A stretch of 64,000 bases of DNA, taken from assembly GCA_033782935.1 (NCBI GenBank), contig JAWQEG010000509.1, forward strand, positions 248,001-312,000. The letters run 5' to 3'. Position numbers and translations under genes: made by a program. Under the pieces are notes generated by a model. It was not told where the DNA came from. It worked only from the letters and a program-made list of their open reading frames with translations, and did no database searches. Positions 1-11,042 of this stretch are shown here, piece by piece. Positions within the stretch are counted from its first letter, which is position 1. Every line of letters begins with the position of its first letter. Origin of the DNA: Petrolisthes cinctipes (taxonomy: Eukaryota; Arthropoda; Malacostraca; Decapoda; Porcellanidae).

Positions 1-837
1 GAATTTTCATATCCAAGAGTAAATCTGTTCAGCTAGGTCGGATAAAAGAATTTTTCATTTACAATAACGGCCATGGATGATAATGATTACTCCTGACTAT
101 GCCACGTAAAGAAATGTGACTCTTTAGGTCTCTCAATGATACTAACTCTACAACATTGACGTCACGACCGTCCACGTATCGACATTGGTAGTGGGAACAG
201 GGCTCTGTCGCTCATCCGTTTGACAGTAGTATGTAGTTCCGTAAGGAATAAAATTGATTTAATTTTTACGGACAGACAGAGGTGATTGTGTCCGTTCACA
301 TGATGTTGACTATTCTCAATATGATATTTAAGTTGTTTTGACATGATTATGAATAAATATATTGAACTACACCCTTCTAATATAATAATTTTGGAATATA
401 TTTTTTATATATGTGACTGTTTAATGGCAAATTATGAATGAATGTTATTGAAACTGAATTATGGCAGCACAGCATTATTGTCAACAAATAGACGATATCT
501 CGGCTGCATGCAGCGGACGCTATAATACTCACACCCAACACATCCAACACATCCAGTAGCTGCATCACGGGGTTTACGAAAAATGAAATCTGGTATTTGC
601 AATAGCCATAAGAAGTAGTGTGGGTTTATGTGAGGAGGTAAGTAGACTATACTAACTACATTCAGAGTATGGAACATGCAATGGAAATAATTCACAGTTA
701 AACCCAGCAATCGGCAGCAAATCCTTGTAATCATAGCCTATCTTGAACTTCCACGCTTGTTTACCAACACAAGAACGACGACGGACAGGATGGATCTCAT
801 ATCTTCCGTTTTCCTCTGTCTCCTAAAAGTGACGTAA
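1..837. other. AT-rich stretch, no gene recognised
   Basis: Only short frames below 92 codons occur here, with no motif I recognise, and I see no tandem array. Bases about 85-106 read like one end of a short repeat also seen at 60.8-61.0 kb (a tract resembling 'tcctcctgactatgcca'), which may be a fragment of that family. Otherwise nothing can be named. Confidence 0.4.
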
Positions 838-1010
838 TTACTGATGTTCTTTTGACGTAGCTGTACGGATACGGAGTCCGTTAGTATGGGCTAGTGTGAA
901 CTGGGCATTACACGAAAAGGGGAATAGCGTCTAAATACTTTTAAATGGTAATTGAATCTACGTAGCAGAAAAACAATGTATGTGTGTGGTTGCTTCCCCT
1001 CCCTCCTCCT
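838..1010 (-). repeat. Copy of an insertion-bearing reverse transcriptase fragment
   Basis: This 173-bp segment matches 5889-6060 in inverted orientation with only a handful of mismatches. It carries the same roughly 115-bp non-coding insert plus the reverse transcriptase sequence that flanks it on both sides in the Jockey ORF2 at 5.6-6.5 kb. It is therefore a second copy of the already interrupted gene, not an independent insertion. The neighbouring sequence on both sides has no recognisable Jockey coding content. Confidence 0.7.
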
Positions 1011-2655
1011 GTTCTGTTACACCTCCCCTTTTCTTTCTTTGATGAAAGTGACCATACAGCCTTTGTTAGCTTGGGAGACAGGTCTGCCAATTTAATTAGC
1101 CTTCTGTGGCTGCAGCAGACGACACAATTGAGGACTTTCAAGCTTGACTAACTGTAGGCTACACTGTTGCACTAATGTTCTGTCCCGTTCTATTATTTGC
1201 AAGTGAATTTTGTGAAATAGGGGATAAAGTACTTGCTCTTCAATGAGAAGTAAAACGATGGCATCGACCACCTGTAACTGGAATGTATCGGGATTCTGAC
1301 ACCCATTCGTGTAAACAGACTCCCTTGCTATGCTAAAGGAAAATCCCACTATATATATAAGTTGTCGATATCCACACCAGTAACTATTATACATTATAAT
1401 TAATTTCCAGTTGAAATTTTTTTTTCATATAACACTAACAGTCAGAAGGGTTCTGCCTACCCCCAATATCGTATTGTGCTTAACAGCTTCATTTTCTTCA
1501 AGAAATCATAAAGGATGGAATACATATAACAATTAGCACTTACCGTCAGCTAAAACTCGGCTACCTAGCAAAATGTGAGGGTCCTACTCTTGTCAAGAAT
1601 GCTCGGCAAGTGATGTGAGGTGAGTTTCTCACCTTTATATAGAGATGGGGGAGGGTTGCACCCTTCAAAGTGTGACTCAACCACCGTTTAAAGACGAGTA
1701 TTTTTTATAGCATGTTAATAATTCTCCTCTCACTATTTTTACCAATGATTAGTATGAGTTGGTGTAACTATGCATTCTGTGAGTATTCTGGACACATCCG
1801 GTGATAACTATATAAAATTTACATGAATATATGTCTGCCATCTTTTGACGATAAATATACTCCTTTGGCCTTTAAATGTTCTAGCCTTCGATACAAAACA
1901 ATATTAAAATCAGAACAATGATTAAAGGCCTCTCATACCAGCAGATTAAACAAAATATATTTACGAAGACAATATATATATATAAATTTTTTTATTTTTT
2001 TTCCAGAACTCTATAGATGAGAAGGAATTAATTATTGAAGTTAAATAGCCTACAGAGCCAGAGCCATTCCTATAATTATGATACTGTGCAGTATTCGGAC
2101 ATTTGGCTAAGATGTTGACTACATCATAGCCTTTAATCATGCATGTCTCTGTTTCTCTTTTCATAGCAGTGAGTCGAGTTAAGAATATTCAAGAAAATGC
2201 GATGTTCCACTGGAAAAACGTATTCAGTTTGCTATGCTTTCCACAATATTATTTTTAATTTGAAATTTATATTTATCATGTGATTTCTGTTACAAACCTA
2301 GAAAATCTTGGAATTTGTATGTGTATTTTTGTTATTAACTTAGTGAGACATTTTTTATTTACAATCTGTTCTTTTATTAACTCATAAAGTTTGTCGGTAG
2401 AGTGTTATAACACCCTGTATAGTACAGCATTACATACATGGAATAGCTTCAATGTTTCTTGAAGTGTATACGCCATTGTGAAGTAAAAGTAGCTACGATC
2501 AGAATGAGGATGGGGAAGATAGATGGGAATTGGGTGGGAAAGGGTAGGTAATGTGCACTGGTAGGTGTGCACCTCTCAGAACATCATATTAAATATATTA
2601 TAACAATCAAACAACATACAATTCGACATGGTACAATAGAGACGTTGTTCATTAG
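1011..2655. other. AT-rich stretch, no gene recognised
   Basis: No open frame above 100 codons and no recognisable domain. It holds a short (AT)n run near 1973-1985. The last bases before 2656 lead into the cytosine run that marks the start of the Jockey fragment. I see no RNA gene, though small RNAs cannot be excluded by eye. Confidence 0.4.
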
Positions 2656-3068
2656 CCCCCCCCCCCCAACGGGAACTGCCTTGTCGTGGTGGGGGGACTT
2701 GCGTGTCAGCGAGACCAGGCTAGCTAGACTAGAGGGGGCTCCGGCTCCTAATCTGCCCCGAACTCGGGATGAGAGGGCTTCCCATGCTAGAAAGGTCGCC
2801 AGTGACAGACCAGTCTAAATGGTTCCCATGCAATAGGCTGCCAGTATGAGCCAACAGTGCTGCCCTCTAGGGGCCGTCCTGTGTTGGATGGTTGGGTGTC
2901 TGGGCCGGGAGATGATGGGGAAGGGGGTCTCAGCACCGTCGTGGGCAAACTTTCGAGGCATTGGGGCTGCTTTTTAAAACGAGTGAGGGACCAGCGCTCG
3001 GTCCCCTCATCTGCCCGGTAGGTAGTAGCTCTTGGCTCCTGAGGCCATTACTATAATAACAGTGTCAT
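2656..3068 (+). repeat. 5' untranslated leader of a Jockey-type retrotransposon
   Basis: After a run of 12 cytosines the sequence becomes GC-rich and reads 'gtcgtggtggggggact', a type of leader often seen in arthropod Jockey-clade elements. It runs without an open frame to the ATG at 3069, where the gag-like ORF1 starts. In Jockey elements this region holds an internal RNA polymerase II promoter. That role is known for the clade and inferred here. The cytosine run marks the probable 5' end. Confidence 0.6.
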
Positions 3069-4159
3069 ATGGATAAAGATAAAGCTCTTTCTTTTCCTCG
3101 AGCGGTGGTCGACCAGACCTTTGAGGCGTTACTCTCTGATCGTGGTGGTATGCAGAAGGCTGAAAATAAGAGAAGACCCAGCAGGTCGGGTATTGTGTCG
3201 ACGAACTCTGTTAGAGGTTTGGACACATTAATGTTGACTAATGGACTTGCATCCCTTTCCTATGGTGCTATCCACTCCATTTTTAAGTGTTTTGGAGTGG
3301 TTCTTCATATCCGAATCACCTATGACAGTGACTGCAGATCTAATCGGTGCTATATTATTTTCAATACAAATGTTGCTCCCAAAGCAGCTTTTGAGGCAAA
3401 AGATTCTCTGTCTGTGGGAGATACCCACTGTAAGGTTCAGATAATGCGGTCCATTAATGTAGTTAACAGAGACAATGACTACTGCCCTAACATCTTCGAT
3501 GACTCTGTAGAGCATGTCCCTAAGGAGTAATTTGATTTGTGGCTTACTACAGGCAGAGGCGTGGTAACCTCATCCAAGCTTCTAGGTATCTTGAAAAAAT
3601 AAAAAACAATGGATTAATAACTATGGGCCACATTAAAAAGTACGGTAAGGGTGTTTTAATCAGAGCCAAAGGTCATACACAGGCCATGATGCTCCTCAAT
3701 CTCCCCTGTTCTTTTGATGGCAAGTTTAAATCCATCAAACCATATCGAACATTTAATTATAGCAAGGGGCGTATATACAATGAGGACCTGTATGAATTTT
3801 CAGAAGAGGACATTCTTGCTATATCACCTGATAGTGTCCAACGGTTAACAAAGATGAAAGGCAGTAAAAATATGATCATCCTCACTTTCTATTGCTCGCA
3901 TATCCCAGATCGCATTAACATCAATCCCACCTCTTTAGAGGTGAAGCCTTTTGTTGAGCGTCCTTTACAGTGTTTCTGTTGTTATGAGTTTGGTCATGGG
4001 AGAAGGAACTGCACAAACCATTCCCGGTGTGGTAATTGTTCTGTTCCTGACTCACATCCTACTTCTGAGTGTCAGTCAGAGAGTTACTGCTTTTACTGTA
4101 GGGATGCTCACCCTCTATACGCTCGCCAAAATAAGACATACCTCCTCGAGCAGGATTGA
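3069..4159 (+). pseudogene. Jockey-type ORF1 (gag-like nucleic-acid-binding protein), frameshifted and truncated
   Basis: ORF1 proteins of Jockey-type non-LTR retrotransposons bind element RNA and chaperone it to target DNA. The frame opens at 3069 and stops at 3528-3530. The product continues in another frame from about 3539, so one frameshift separates the two halves. The second half carries CCHC zinc knuckles: a first with C-x2-C-x4-H-x4-C spacing at about 3970-4015, a second with C-x2-C-x5-H-x4-C at about 4029-4075, and a third C-x2-C-x3-H that has lost its last cysteine. The reading ends at 4159, just after a LLEQD motif where homologous proteins would continue, so the 3' part of ORF1 and all of ORF2 are missing here. 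The flanking element at 4.17-8.53 kb lies on the opposite strand. Confidence 0.85.
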
Positions 4160-4274
4160 TTCAAGATTGATTGATTTATAGATGACACTAGGCATCTGAC
4201 GGAGCAACAGCTGGGATCATATACCTCCCAACATAAAATGGTCATCTACATTATTATTAAAATATGCACACACA

Positions 4275-4590
4275 TTAAATAGGCTTCACTACCCCGAAAG
4301 GGATAGGCAGCATGATTAAAAGGACATATAAACTAAAAAGCACATTATTACTAAAACAACCTGTTAAGTTAATTAAAATATATAAAAAAATCAAAAAGCA
4401 ATAAATATAATAAAATTCACAATATGTTGAGGGAGCCAGCCTCCTCCACATAGGAGAGGGTGTTCCCTCCCACACTACAAGCCTCCTCCCCGAGCACCTG
4501 GGAGAGACTGCAAGAACCGTCACCCACCCAGTTCTTGGAGAGGTGCTGACGATGAAGGTCCCCAAGGCTGGGACACTCGACAATAAGATG
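4275..4590 (-). pseudogene. C-terminal tail of Jockey ORF2
   Basis: Immediately after the RNase H frame the minus strand encodes, in a shifted frame, a short tail with a CPSLGDLHRQ-like motif and ending in EEAGSLNIL followed by a stop near 4424. Such a tail after CDDCLVPLTV is usual in arthropod Jockey-type ORF2. Below 4424 the sequence is AT-rich non-coding and represents the 3' region. Confidence 0.6.
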
Positions 4591-5058
4591 TCACACTGTC
4601 AGAGGGACCAGACAATCATCACAGTAGGGAGGGGGTGCCCTTTCCATTAAGAACCCATGAGTCAATAGTGTGTGGCCAATGCGGAGACGTGCAAGAGCCA
4701 TCTCCCACCAGCGAGACAGGCCGCTGTAGCTCCACATCGACACCACATTGTCCGGGGCCCAAAAAAATGTGACTCTGCGGCCACGACAACCCAGGAGGAC
4801 AAGCTGCTCGAGAATGGCCAACACCAGGGGATAGGAAGAGTTAAAATTGCCCAAGGCCTGCAAGTCACTATAGGAATCACTAAAAATAGTAAAAGAAGGC
4901 TGCGGGAGAGTAAAAATAACTTGGAGGGCATATAAAATGGCCGAGAGCACGGCAGTAAAAATGGACATGACAGAAGGGAGCCTGCCGCCATGACAAAAGT
5001 CAGGAAAGACAACTCCAAAACCAACTCCAGCATCAGACTTTGACCCATCAGTTAACAC
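4591..5058 (-). pseudogene. Jockey ORF2 RNase H domain with a lost catalytic glutamate
   Basis: RNase H removes element RNA from the RNA-DNA hybrid. The first catalytic Asp is in TDGSKSDAGVGFG near the N-terminus. The second acidic residue, normally Glu in a TAEL-type motif, reads Val (IFTAVLSAILYAL). The third is present as IFSDSYSDLQAL. After a WAPDNV segment the protein ends with PPPYCDDCLVPLTV, the conserved start of the C-terminal tail. The Glu to Val change is a single A to T substitution in the coding strand and would inactivate the domain. Confidence 0.8.
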
Positions 5059-5646
5059 AGGGAGGGACCCCCTGTGAGAGGAAGCATGTTCTAAAAAGAG
5101 GAAATGAGCCCCTGGAGGAGGAAGAGATTCCTTCTTGTCTCAAAAGCAGGTGCAGGTGTAAACTTCTGTAAGAAGCCATTGAGCCACCCAGGCAACCAGC
5201 ACAGGACAAATCTGGAAATCATCAATGCCCATCTCCTCCACAGCCTTCCTGGCATGGAAGCCAAAGGGCAATCATATGATATCAGATGACACCGCCAATC
5301 AGGGAAGGGAGTCAGGAAGTCGATGTAATCGATGCCAACAACGAACCATCAAGGACTGGCAACGGAGATCAAACGGTGGCTCATTAGCAACAAACAGGAG
5401 ACTGGGGATTGGGGACGACCTGAAGGCTCTGGTTGCCATACATACTCCAGCATGATGAACAGGGTCTAAGACTCTGAGACAGGCATCCGTGGCAGAGGAG
5501 TACACCTCACTCCCATAGTAGAGTTTTGACCCAATAAGAACATGGTATAGGCGGAGGAGGGTGGCCCGATCAGCCTCCCAGGACTATCAACAGGTTAAAA
5601 GCCTGTAGGCAAGAGACCTTAAGTGAACGTAAATGGGGAACCCAAG

Positions 5647-6490
5647 TCAAACGTTTGAAAAAAATAAGACCAAACAGCGAGTCACCTCGACACAACGTAT
5701 CAGATGATAATACATGAATAAGTCCGGATTGGGGTGGCCGCCTCGGATGCGGCAGAAGTGCATAGCAACAGTCTTGGCAGGAGAGAAGCGAAACCCATGA
5801 GAACCAGCCCAACGTGACACCCTGTCGAGGGCAAGCTGCATGCGCCACTCTGCCACTGACGTACGGGAAGCAGCAAACCAGACCGCCAGGAGGAAGGAGG
5901 GGAAGCGACCACACACATACATTGTTTTTCTGCTACTTAGACTCAATTACCATTTAAAAGTATTCAGACACTACTCCCCTTTTCGTGTAATGCCCAGTTC
6001 ACACTAGCCCATACTAACGGACTCCGTATCCGTACAGCTACGTCAAAAGAACATCAGTAACGTACATCGAGTTGGCTATACTGTCTGGAAGGAATGAGGC
6101 AATGGCATTAATTGCTACTGCAAACAATGTGACACTGAGGACGCTTCCCTGGGGGACGCCCTCCTCCTGTGCAATGAATGCTGAGAGGGCTGTACCAACC
6201 CTCACACTAAAACTGCGATCACTGAGAAACTCCTTAAGAAAGCATAGAAGGCGACTCCGCAGTCCATATGCATTGAGTTGCTGCAGGATACCATATTGCC
6301 ATTTAGTATCATAGGCTTTCTTTAAATCAAAGAATACAAAAGCCAAGTGTTGATGTTGTGCAAAAGTCTCACATGCAGCAGCTTCCAACCTGACCAGAGC
6401 GTCTGTTGACAGAAGATCACCCCGTTCCAAGAAGTATACCAGTCTGACCTTCACCATCTTCTCAAATAGTTTACAGAGACAGTTGGTCAA
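5647..6490 (-). pseudogene. Jockey ORF2 reverse transcriptase, interrupted at the catalytic YxDD box
   Basis: The first part (6038-6490) holds motif A as FFDLKKAYDT and motif B as EGVPQGSVLS, both typical. Motif C should read YADD or YVDD but reads YVTD. A roughly 115-bp non-coding insert (about 5922-6040) follows, and the polymerase resumes at 5921 and runs to about 5647, including the HGFRFSPAKTVAMHF motif. The protein therefore lacks a working active site twice over. The insert and both edges are repeated in inverted orientation at 838-1010. Confidence 0.85.
5922..6040. mobile_element. Small non-coding insert inside the reverse transcriptase
   Basis: The segment splits reverse transcriptase sequence that is otherwise contiguous. 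It contains an imperfect palindrome (ACGGATACGGAGTCCGT) and the string GGGCTAGTGTGAACTGGGC, which resembles ends of small DNA transposons. Exact ends and a target duplication could not be fixed. A second copy including host flanks is at 838-1010. Confidence 0.5.
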
Positions 6491-6729
6491 GGCAATTGGT
6501 CGGTAATTGAGGGCAACACTAGAGTCCTTGCCCGGCTTGGGGAAAGGAAGGATGGTAGCAACCCTCCACTCAGAAGGGAAGACACCCTCCAGCCAGATTC
6601 TGTTATTTAAAGCTAGAAGAAATTAGATCGCCTCCTCACCCAAGTGTCGCAACATTGCATATGGGATGTTGTCTGGCTAAGGAGAAGTGTCGCCGCAGGG
6701 AGAGAGAGAGAGAGCAGAGTGCAGGTCTC

Positions 6730-7234
6730 TCAGGGTGAATACATGGTTATAACTTTCATTCTTGTTCCCCAAGAATCCAGGACAGTGCACTCCTGGGCTT
6801 CCAATTCATGATTGACACCCAGAGGTCGAGAGTCACTGCTGGAGACTCTAGCAAAAGCCTCTGCCATGGTGTTGGCAACTGTTAAACTATCCATGATCTT
6901 AATTCCATTGACCTTAAGGATAGGTGAAGAACTAGGAGAAAACTTCCCCGCCATCTTAAAGACTCTCCTGAACACTTGGATGATTGGGGTTTTAGTATTA
7001 ATTGAAGACACATAGGCCTTCCAAGATACATGTCTTGCATTGTCTAGCCAGAACCCTTGCCTGTCGGAAGTCCTCTAAGAGAGTTGGGTCCCCACGATTG
7101 CGACGAAGGCGAAAGAAAGCAATGCGCTTCTCCCGCACAGCAGTGGTGCAGACTGGTGACCTCCAAGGGACAGGACGTTTGGGAGAGTGGTCAGAAGTTT
7201 TAGGGACTGAGTTAAGGGCAGCAGAGGGGAACAT
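6730..7234 (-). pseudogene. Jockey ORF2 linker between endonuclease and reverse transcriptase
   Basis: Two overlapping minus-strand frames (6998-7234 and 6730-7011) show the conserved linker: a basic stretch of the form REKRIAFFRLRRNRGDPTLL, followed by a segment on filling in a prepared complex ('KVNGIKIMDSLTVANTMAEAFA'-like, shown here only in part). Such sequence always sits between nuclease and polymerase in Jockey and CR1 type ORF2. The frame change near 7000 is a frameshift. Confidence 0.7.
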
Positions 7235-7380
7235 ATCAGTGAAATAGGTTACAGCCTCATCAGAGCTACTAAAATCTGCAACAGACCGGAGAATACTGCC
7301 AGTCAGCCTTCTCTAATCTCCACCTAGGAGGACAAGACTGTGGTTCGAACCTGTTATTTTCTAAAAGCATAAGGAAGTGG

Positions 7381-8010
7381 TCACTGCCATATAAATCGGG
7401 CAACACTCTCCATGTAAAATCCAAGAGGACTATGAAAATGGTTCACATCTCCCATATTTAAAACTTCTAATCCCTCATCCACAATAAAAGATGCCAATAA
7501 AACACCCCTGGAGTTGACCGAACTGTCACCCCACAGAGGATGACAACCATTATTATCACCGAATAAAATAAAGGGAGAGGGAAGGTCCCGTACAAGATGG
7601 TTGAGATCACCTCTCTCAACTGTAACACTGGGAGGAAGGTATAGACTGCACACAGTGTAGGGGCGGTCCATAAAAACATTAACTGCAACAGCCTCGAGCG
7701 GAGTGTCAAGCTCCAGGCTCGTGCATGGAACATCACACAGAACTAGGATGGCAGAGCCACCATTGTAACCCTGCCCATCAAGGGAATTAGAATATAATTT
7801 AGAGTATACTGGAGGACTGATAGGACTGTCAGGAATGTAGTCCCCAAGCACTGTCTCTTGGAGAGAAAGACATGCAGGAGAACGTGCAGTTCCTCCTAAG
7901 ATGCAATTCCACTGAAGAGGCAATTCTATTAAGGGACCTTGAACAGTGTTACTTCTGTACGGATTTTTGGGAAGCCTCACGGAGGGACTTCCCACTACCA
8001 CCTTGACCAA
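7381..8010 (-). pseudogene. Jockey ORF2 endonuclease domain (exonuclease-endonuclease-phosphatase fold)
   Basis: This domain nicks genomic DNA to prime reverse transcription at the target. The fragment shows the family's ordered motifs: an LQWNCILGG-like start at about residue 32, LQETVLGD with the metal-binding Glu at about residue 52, DRPYTVCSLYLPPS at about residues 114-127, and FGDNNGCHPLWGD at about residues 149-161. The last normally reads GDFNGRHPLWG, so Phe and Arg are both changed. Conserved text continues to about residue 195, then the frame runs out. The reading frame is open for 209 codons, but the following domains lie in other frames. Confidence 0.85.
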
Positions 8011-8180
8011 AGTCTTTTCTCAAACGACAAGTTTTCTCTACTCCTGGGCCACTAAAAGAGGAGCGAACCCGAGGAGTAGTACTTGGGGCAGTAATTGGGA
8101 CCCATAAACGAGTCTCTGAAGCATCTGATATGTTAGAAGGTGAAGGTAAATGAACAGGGATATTCCTTGAAACAGCCACA

Positions 8181-8530
8181 TTAGTATTGGCCTTTAGTGG
8201 TATCATTGACACAGGCAGATACATCAACATCCATAATACAGGGGGAAGAATAACTCCACTCCTCAAGCGGAAGAGAAACTGTATCTTTTGAAGTCACAAC
8301 ATCCGAGGCATCCTCATTCAGAGGAAGCTTGTGAGGGGAAAAACCTGTTGAATCAAGAGATTCATCAGAGCCACGAGAACGCTTCTGATGAACTTGAGAG
8401 GAAATTATGGATGAATCTACAGAGACTGTTGTATTGCAAGGAGGAACGTCCATGTAGTCAAGTGTCTCAGAGGAACCACGAGGACGCCTCTGTTGCAGTT
8501 TAGTTGACTTGGGTTACTCTTTGGAGAGCA
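8181..8530 (-). pseudogene. C-terminal tail of Jockey ORF1
   Basis: The minus-strand frame is rich in Ser, Asp, Thr and Pro, has no globular motif, and leads directly into the endonuclease frame of ORF2. Its position just upstream of the endonuclease and its composition fit the low-complexity tail of gag-like proteins in this clade. The start is missing. The family assignment rests mainly on context. Confidence 0.5.
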
Positions 8531-9057
8531 TATGGTAGCATGAACCTCTACCACATGGACACCTTGTAACACTCCATTTTTACATTAGTCACTCTTTATA
8601 TATTAAAACGCCGTTTTCTCTTTGCTAAGATTAACGGAGAGAATGGAGAGTGGTAGGTTAATATGATGTACTGTACATAATAATATTATATTACCGTATA
8701 TGAATTAATTAATTGTGTTGTAATTATTATTAGGAAAGTATGTTATGAATTGTGTGTTTAGTTATTTTATGATTACCTATTTAGTTTTGAAGTGAATTGT
8801 AATTATTTGTGAATTATTATTTTTATTGGAATTAATGTTACTGTGAATGTAGCTTAAACTCCGTTTGTCATACGAGTTGTTCTAAACAGGTGACGCGATA
8901 TTGAATAATCCATGTTGAAGTGACTAAATGTTGAGTATTTCCCATCTTAATTTTCATAGCTGTTCAATCCTTGTAACCGTTATTTTTCTAAAATTTAAGT
9001 CGAGAGGGAAAAATAGAATGTGTTTGAAAATGAGGAAAAAGAGTGTTCCAATATTCT
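8531..9057. other. AT-rich gap, no gene recognised
   Basis: The stretch is strongly AT-rich, without long frames or tandem repeats. It separates the decayed Jockey element from the Harbinger element. Nothing specific can be seen. Confidence 0.4.
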
Positions 9058-9350
9058 GGGCCTGGATTCACTAAACACTCCCTTAAGTGCTCCCATAAGG
9101 GAGTGGCACTGAGGCTCCCTTACGATAACGGCAGCGCGCCGCTTAAGGTCTATTCACTAAACAATCGTAAGGGAGCGAGAAGTTATCCTCACCGTGAGTT
9201 GTTGTTCATATTTTGACGGTAGATGGCTCTACTTTATTTTATCTTGCCGTCTGCTAACCAATCACGAAGTCGGTAACAAAAGAGTCCAACCAATCAGACG
9301 CAAGGATCTCCCATCAGCTGATATTATTATTTTGTAAACAGTGAAGGAGA

Positions 9351-10087
9351 ATGCTCTACAAAGCATTATATTTGCACTTAATTCTGCAGCCGAGTACAGC
9401 CGTAATACAGAAAAAATGTCTAATCAACTGTTTTCTTTCCCTCATTAATTCTCTTTTAGTCCAGCAATGCCTTTTTTTCATACATTACACAGTATATATT
9501 CCATTTACTACAGAGAAATCCTTTTTTAGAGAAAGAGCCTCTGTTGTAGCTGTTTATTTGGGGAAAACATTTGGAATATACTGTACGAGTTTTGAATAGG
9601 GTGAATAGGACTGTGGGTTTTAAAGTAATCTGTGAAAACTTTGCAAAATATCAAAAGTAGCCTAACTTTATGTTACTAATAAGCAATGAAGTTTATGGGG
9701 ACTTCAATTGGACACACTACTGACGACTGTGGGGTAAAAAGTTAACTTGCATCAGTTGAATATATATGGTAATTTAATGTGTAAGTATGAAATATCAACA
9801 ATTCCTTCATGGTGGTACAGTATACAGTGTGACATAATGTATGTTACGATATATAGCAGTAACGATCATCAACATTAACCATATGCTTCCTAGAAACATA
9901 GGTATTATTGTGTTTAGTCCACAATTCTTGACGAATTCATTTTAGCTCATGTGATGGGTGTTAATTAAGGCCTGAAGTTAGATTATATCAAGAAGTTCCA
10001 AATTCTCCATTCTCAAATCTCTGCCTAAGGTGAAAGTTATTCCAGATAAATGCATCATGAGTGCTGCCAGGGTAATTTGCACACACA
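9351..10087. other. Interior of the Harbinger element without recognisable coding sequence
   Basis: The only frame is an 82-codon one starting at 9351 that looks random. I see no match to the C-terminal part of the transposase, so this part has been deleted or replaced. Confidence 0.4.
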
Positions 10088-10366
10088 TTAGTTATGTAGG
10101 CTACTAGTACTCCGATCACTGTTGGCAACAACTTGGATGTTGATAGAGTGATACTGTTTCCTGTTCACATATAAATGTTCACTTTCCCTAGGTGGTTTAA
10201 TTGGAACATGTGTGCAATCAATTGTTCCAATTACATTAGGAAAACCTCTTAGTCTATGAAATATATGCTTATTGTCTGTTGTGGCAGCTATTCCTCTAGG
10301 CATTTTTATTTCCAGTGTTGCTTTTCTGTAGAGGGCTTCTGTCACTTTATTTATTACTCTAGACAC
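10088..10366 (-). pseudogene. Harbinger transposase, first part of the DDE nuclease core
   Basis: HARBI1-type transposases are DDE nucleases. The fragment includes GFPNVIGTIDCTHVPIKPP, in which the Asp is the first catalytic residue, followed by YVNRKQYHSINIQVV, a strongly conserved family segment. The frame then ends. The second Asp and the final Glu are not present downstream, so the gene is inactive. Confidence 0.85.
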
Positions 10367-10418
10367 ACTAGACCAACAACACTCTGAAAGCCATCACTTG
10401 CATAAAATCTTAAGGCAA

Positions 10419-10655
10419 TTAAAACCAATATATGAGTGGGGATAGCATGAGATCGCCTGGTAACTCTTCCAATTTCTGAAACTCATCACATAATCTCAAT
10501 ATTTCCACTCCAGGAAAACGATAATACCATATTTGGTGATTATCATCAACATGGAGTTGCAATGCAAGTTCCTGATCAACAGCAACAACGAGTTCTATGG
10601 TGACATGTCTGTAAAGTACGCCTGGCAGCTCCGTTTTTCTTCGTTTGTCGGACAT
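10419..10655 (-). pseudogene. Harbinger transposase, N-terminal part
   Basis: The frame contains ...DDNHQIWYYRFPGVEILRLCDEF..., which resembles the N-terminal helical region of HARBI1-like nucleases before the DDE core. It begins at an ATG near 10655 and is separated from the next fragment by a frame change near 10400. Only about a quarter of the usual 350 or so residues is present in this piece. Confidence 0.6.
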
Positions 10656-11034
10656 TTCACTCCCTTTTCTCGCGTAAGGGTGCCTCCTCGCTCCCTTAGG
10701 TAATACCGTACGATAGTTTGGGTTAAGACTCCCTTAACTCGTTAGTGAATAGCTCTCTCACCCGCTAAGGTCCCTTAACGTCGCTAAGGTCTCGTAACTG
10801 CGTTAGTGAATCCGGCCCCTGTATGGTGATTTCTGAATACTATTTTTATACTAATTGTTGGATTTATTTAGCTACGTTTGTGAAGTTTATTTATTTTTGT
10901 ATGAAAGAAGCTTATTTAAGGATTAATTTAGTTAAGTGTATTGGCAGGAGAGAGTAGAGAATGGTGAGGGGAAACTAGAGGTTGTTGAAGACAGTTGTGA
11001 GAGGAAGCAATTGCCTACAGGGGACACAGGTTGG

Positions 11035-11042
11035 GGAAGAAG
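11035..11042. repeat. Target-site duplication of hAT-1, left copy
   Basis: GGAAGAAG, identical to 13941-13948, borders the element exactly. Both copies are intact, so this insertion is simple and unrearranged. Confidence 0.9.

Larger units (their letters stand above)
4166..8530 (-). mobile_element. 5'-truncated, decayed Jockey-type non-LTR retrotransposon
   Basis: Reading the minus strand from 8530 to 4166 gives, in order, the tail of ORF1, an apurinic-type endonuclease, a linker, a reverse transcriptase, an RNase H domain, a C-terminal tail and a short 3' region with TGAT/TCAA-type repeats near 4160-4190. This is the canonical order of ORF2 in Jockey-clade elements. The frame is broken many times. 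Its orientation is tail-to-tail with the ORF1 fragment at 3069-4159. Individual domains are given below. Confidence 0.85.
9058..10816 (-). mobile_element. PIF/Harbinger-type DNA transposon, decayed
   Basis: The ends are inverted: the left end reads GGGCCTGGATTCACTAA and the right end, on the opposite strand, GGGGCCGGATTCACTAA. Inside both ends are scattered copies of short motifs such as TTCACTAA, CTCCCTTA and CTAAGG, in both orientations over about 120-160 bp. Two minus-strand frames near the right end encode parts of a HARBI1-like transposase. The left 1 kb has no transposase similarity that I can see. A candidate 3-bp duplication is CTG on both sides, with one base of ambiguity. Harbinger elements normally use 3-bp sites. 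Confidence 0.75.

Noticed and set aside
2656..8530. Twin-priming as the origin of the opposed Jockey fragments
   Set aside because: Twin priming puts the inverted 5' part upstream of the 3' part. Here the ORF1 fragment lies beyond the 3' end of the opposed ORF2, which is the wrong order.
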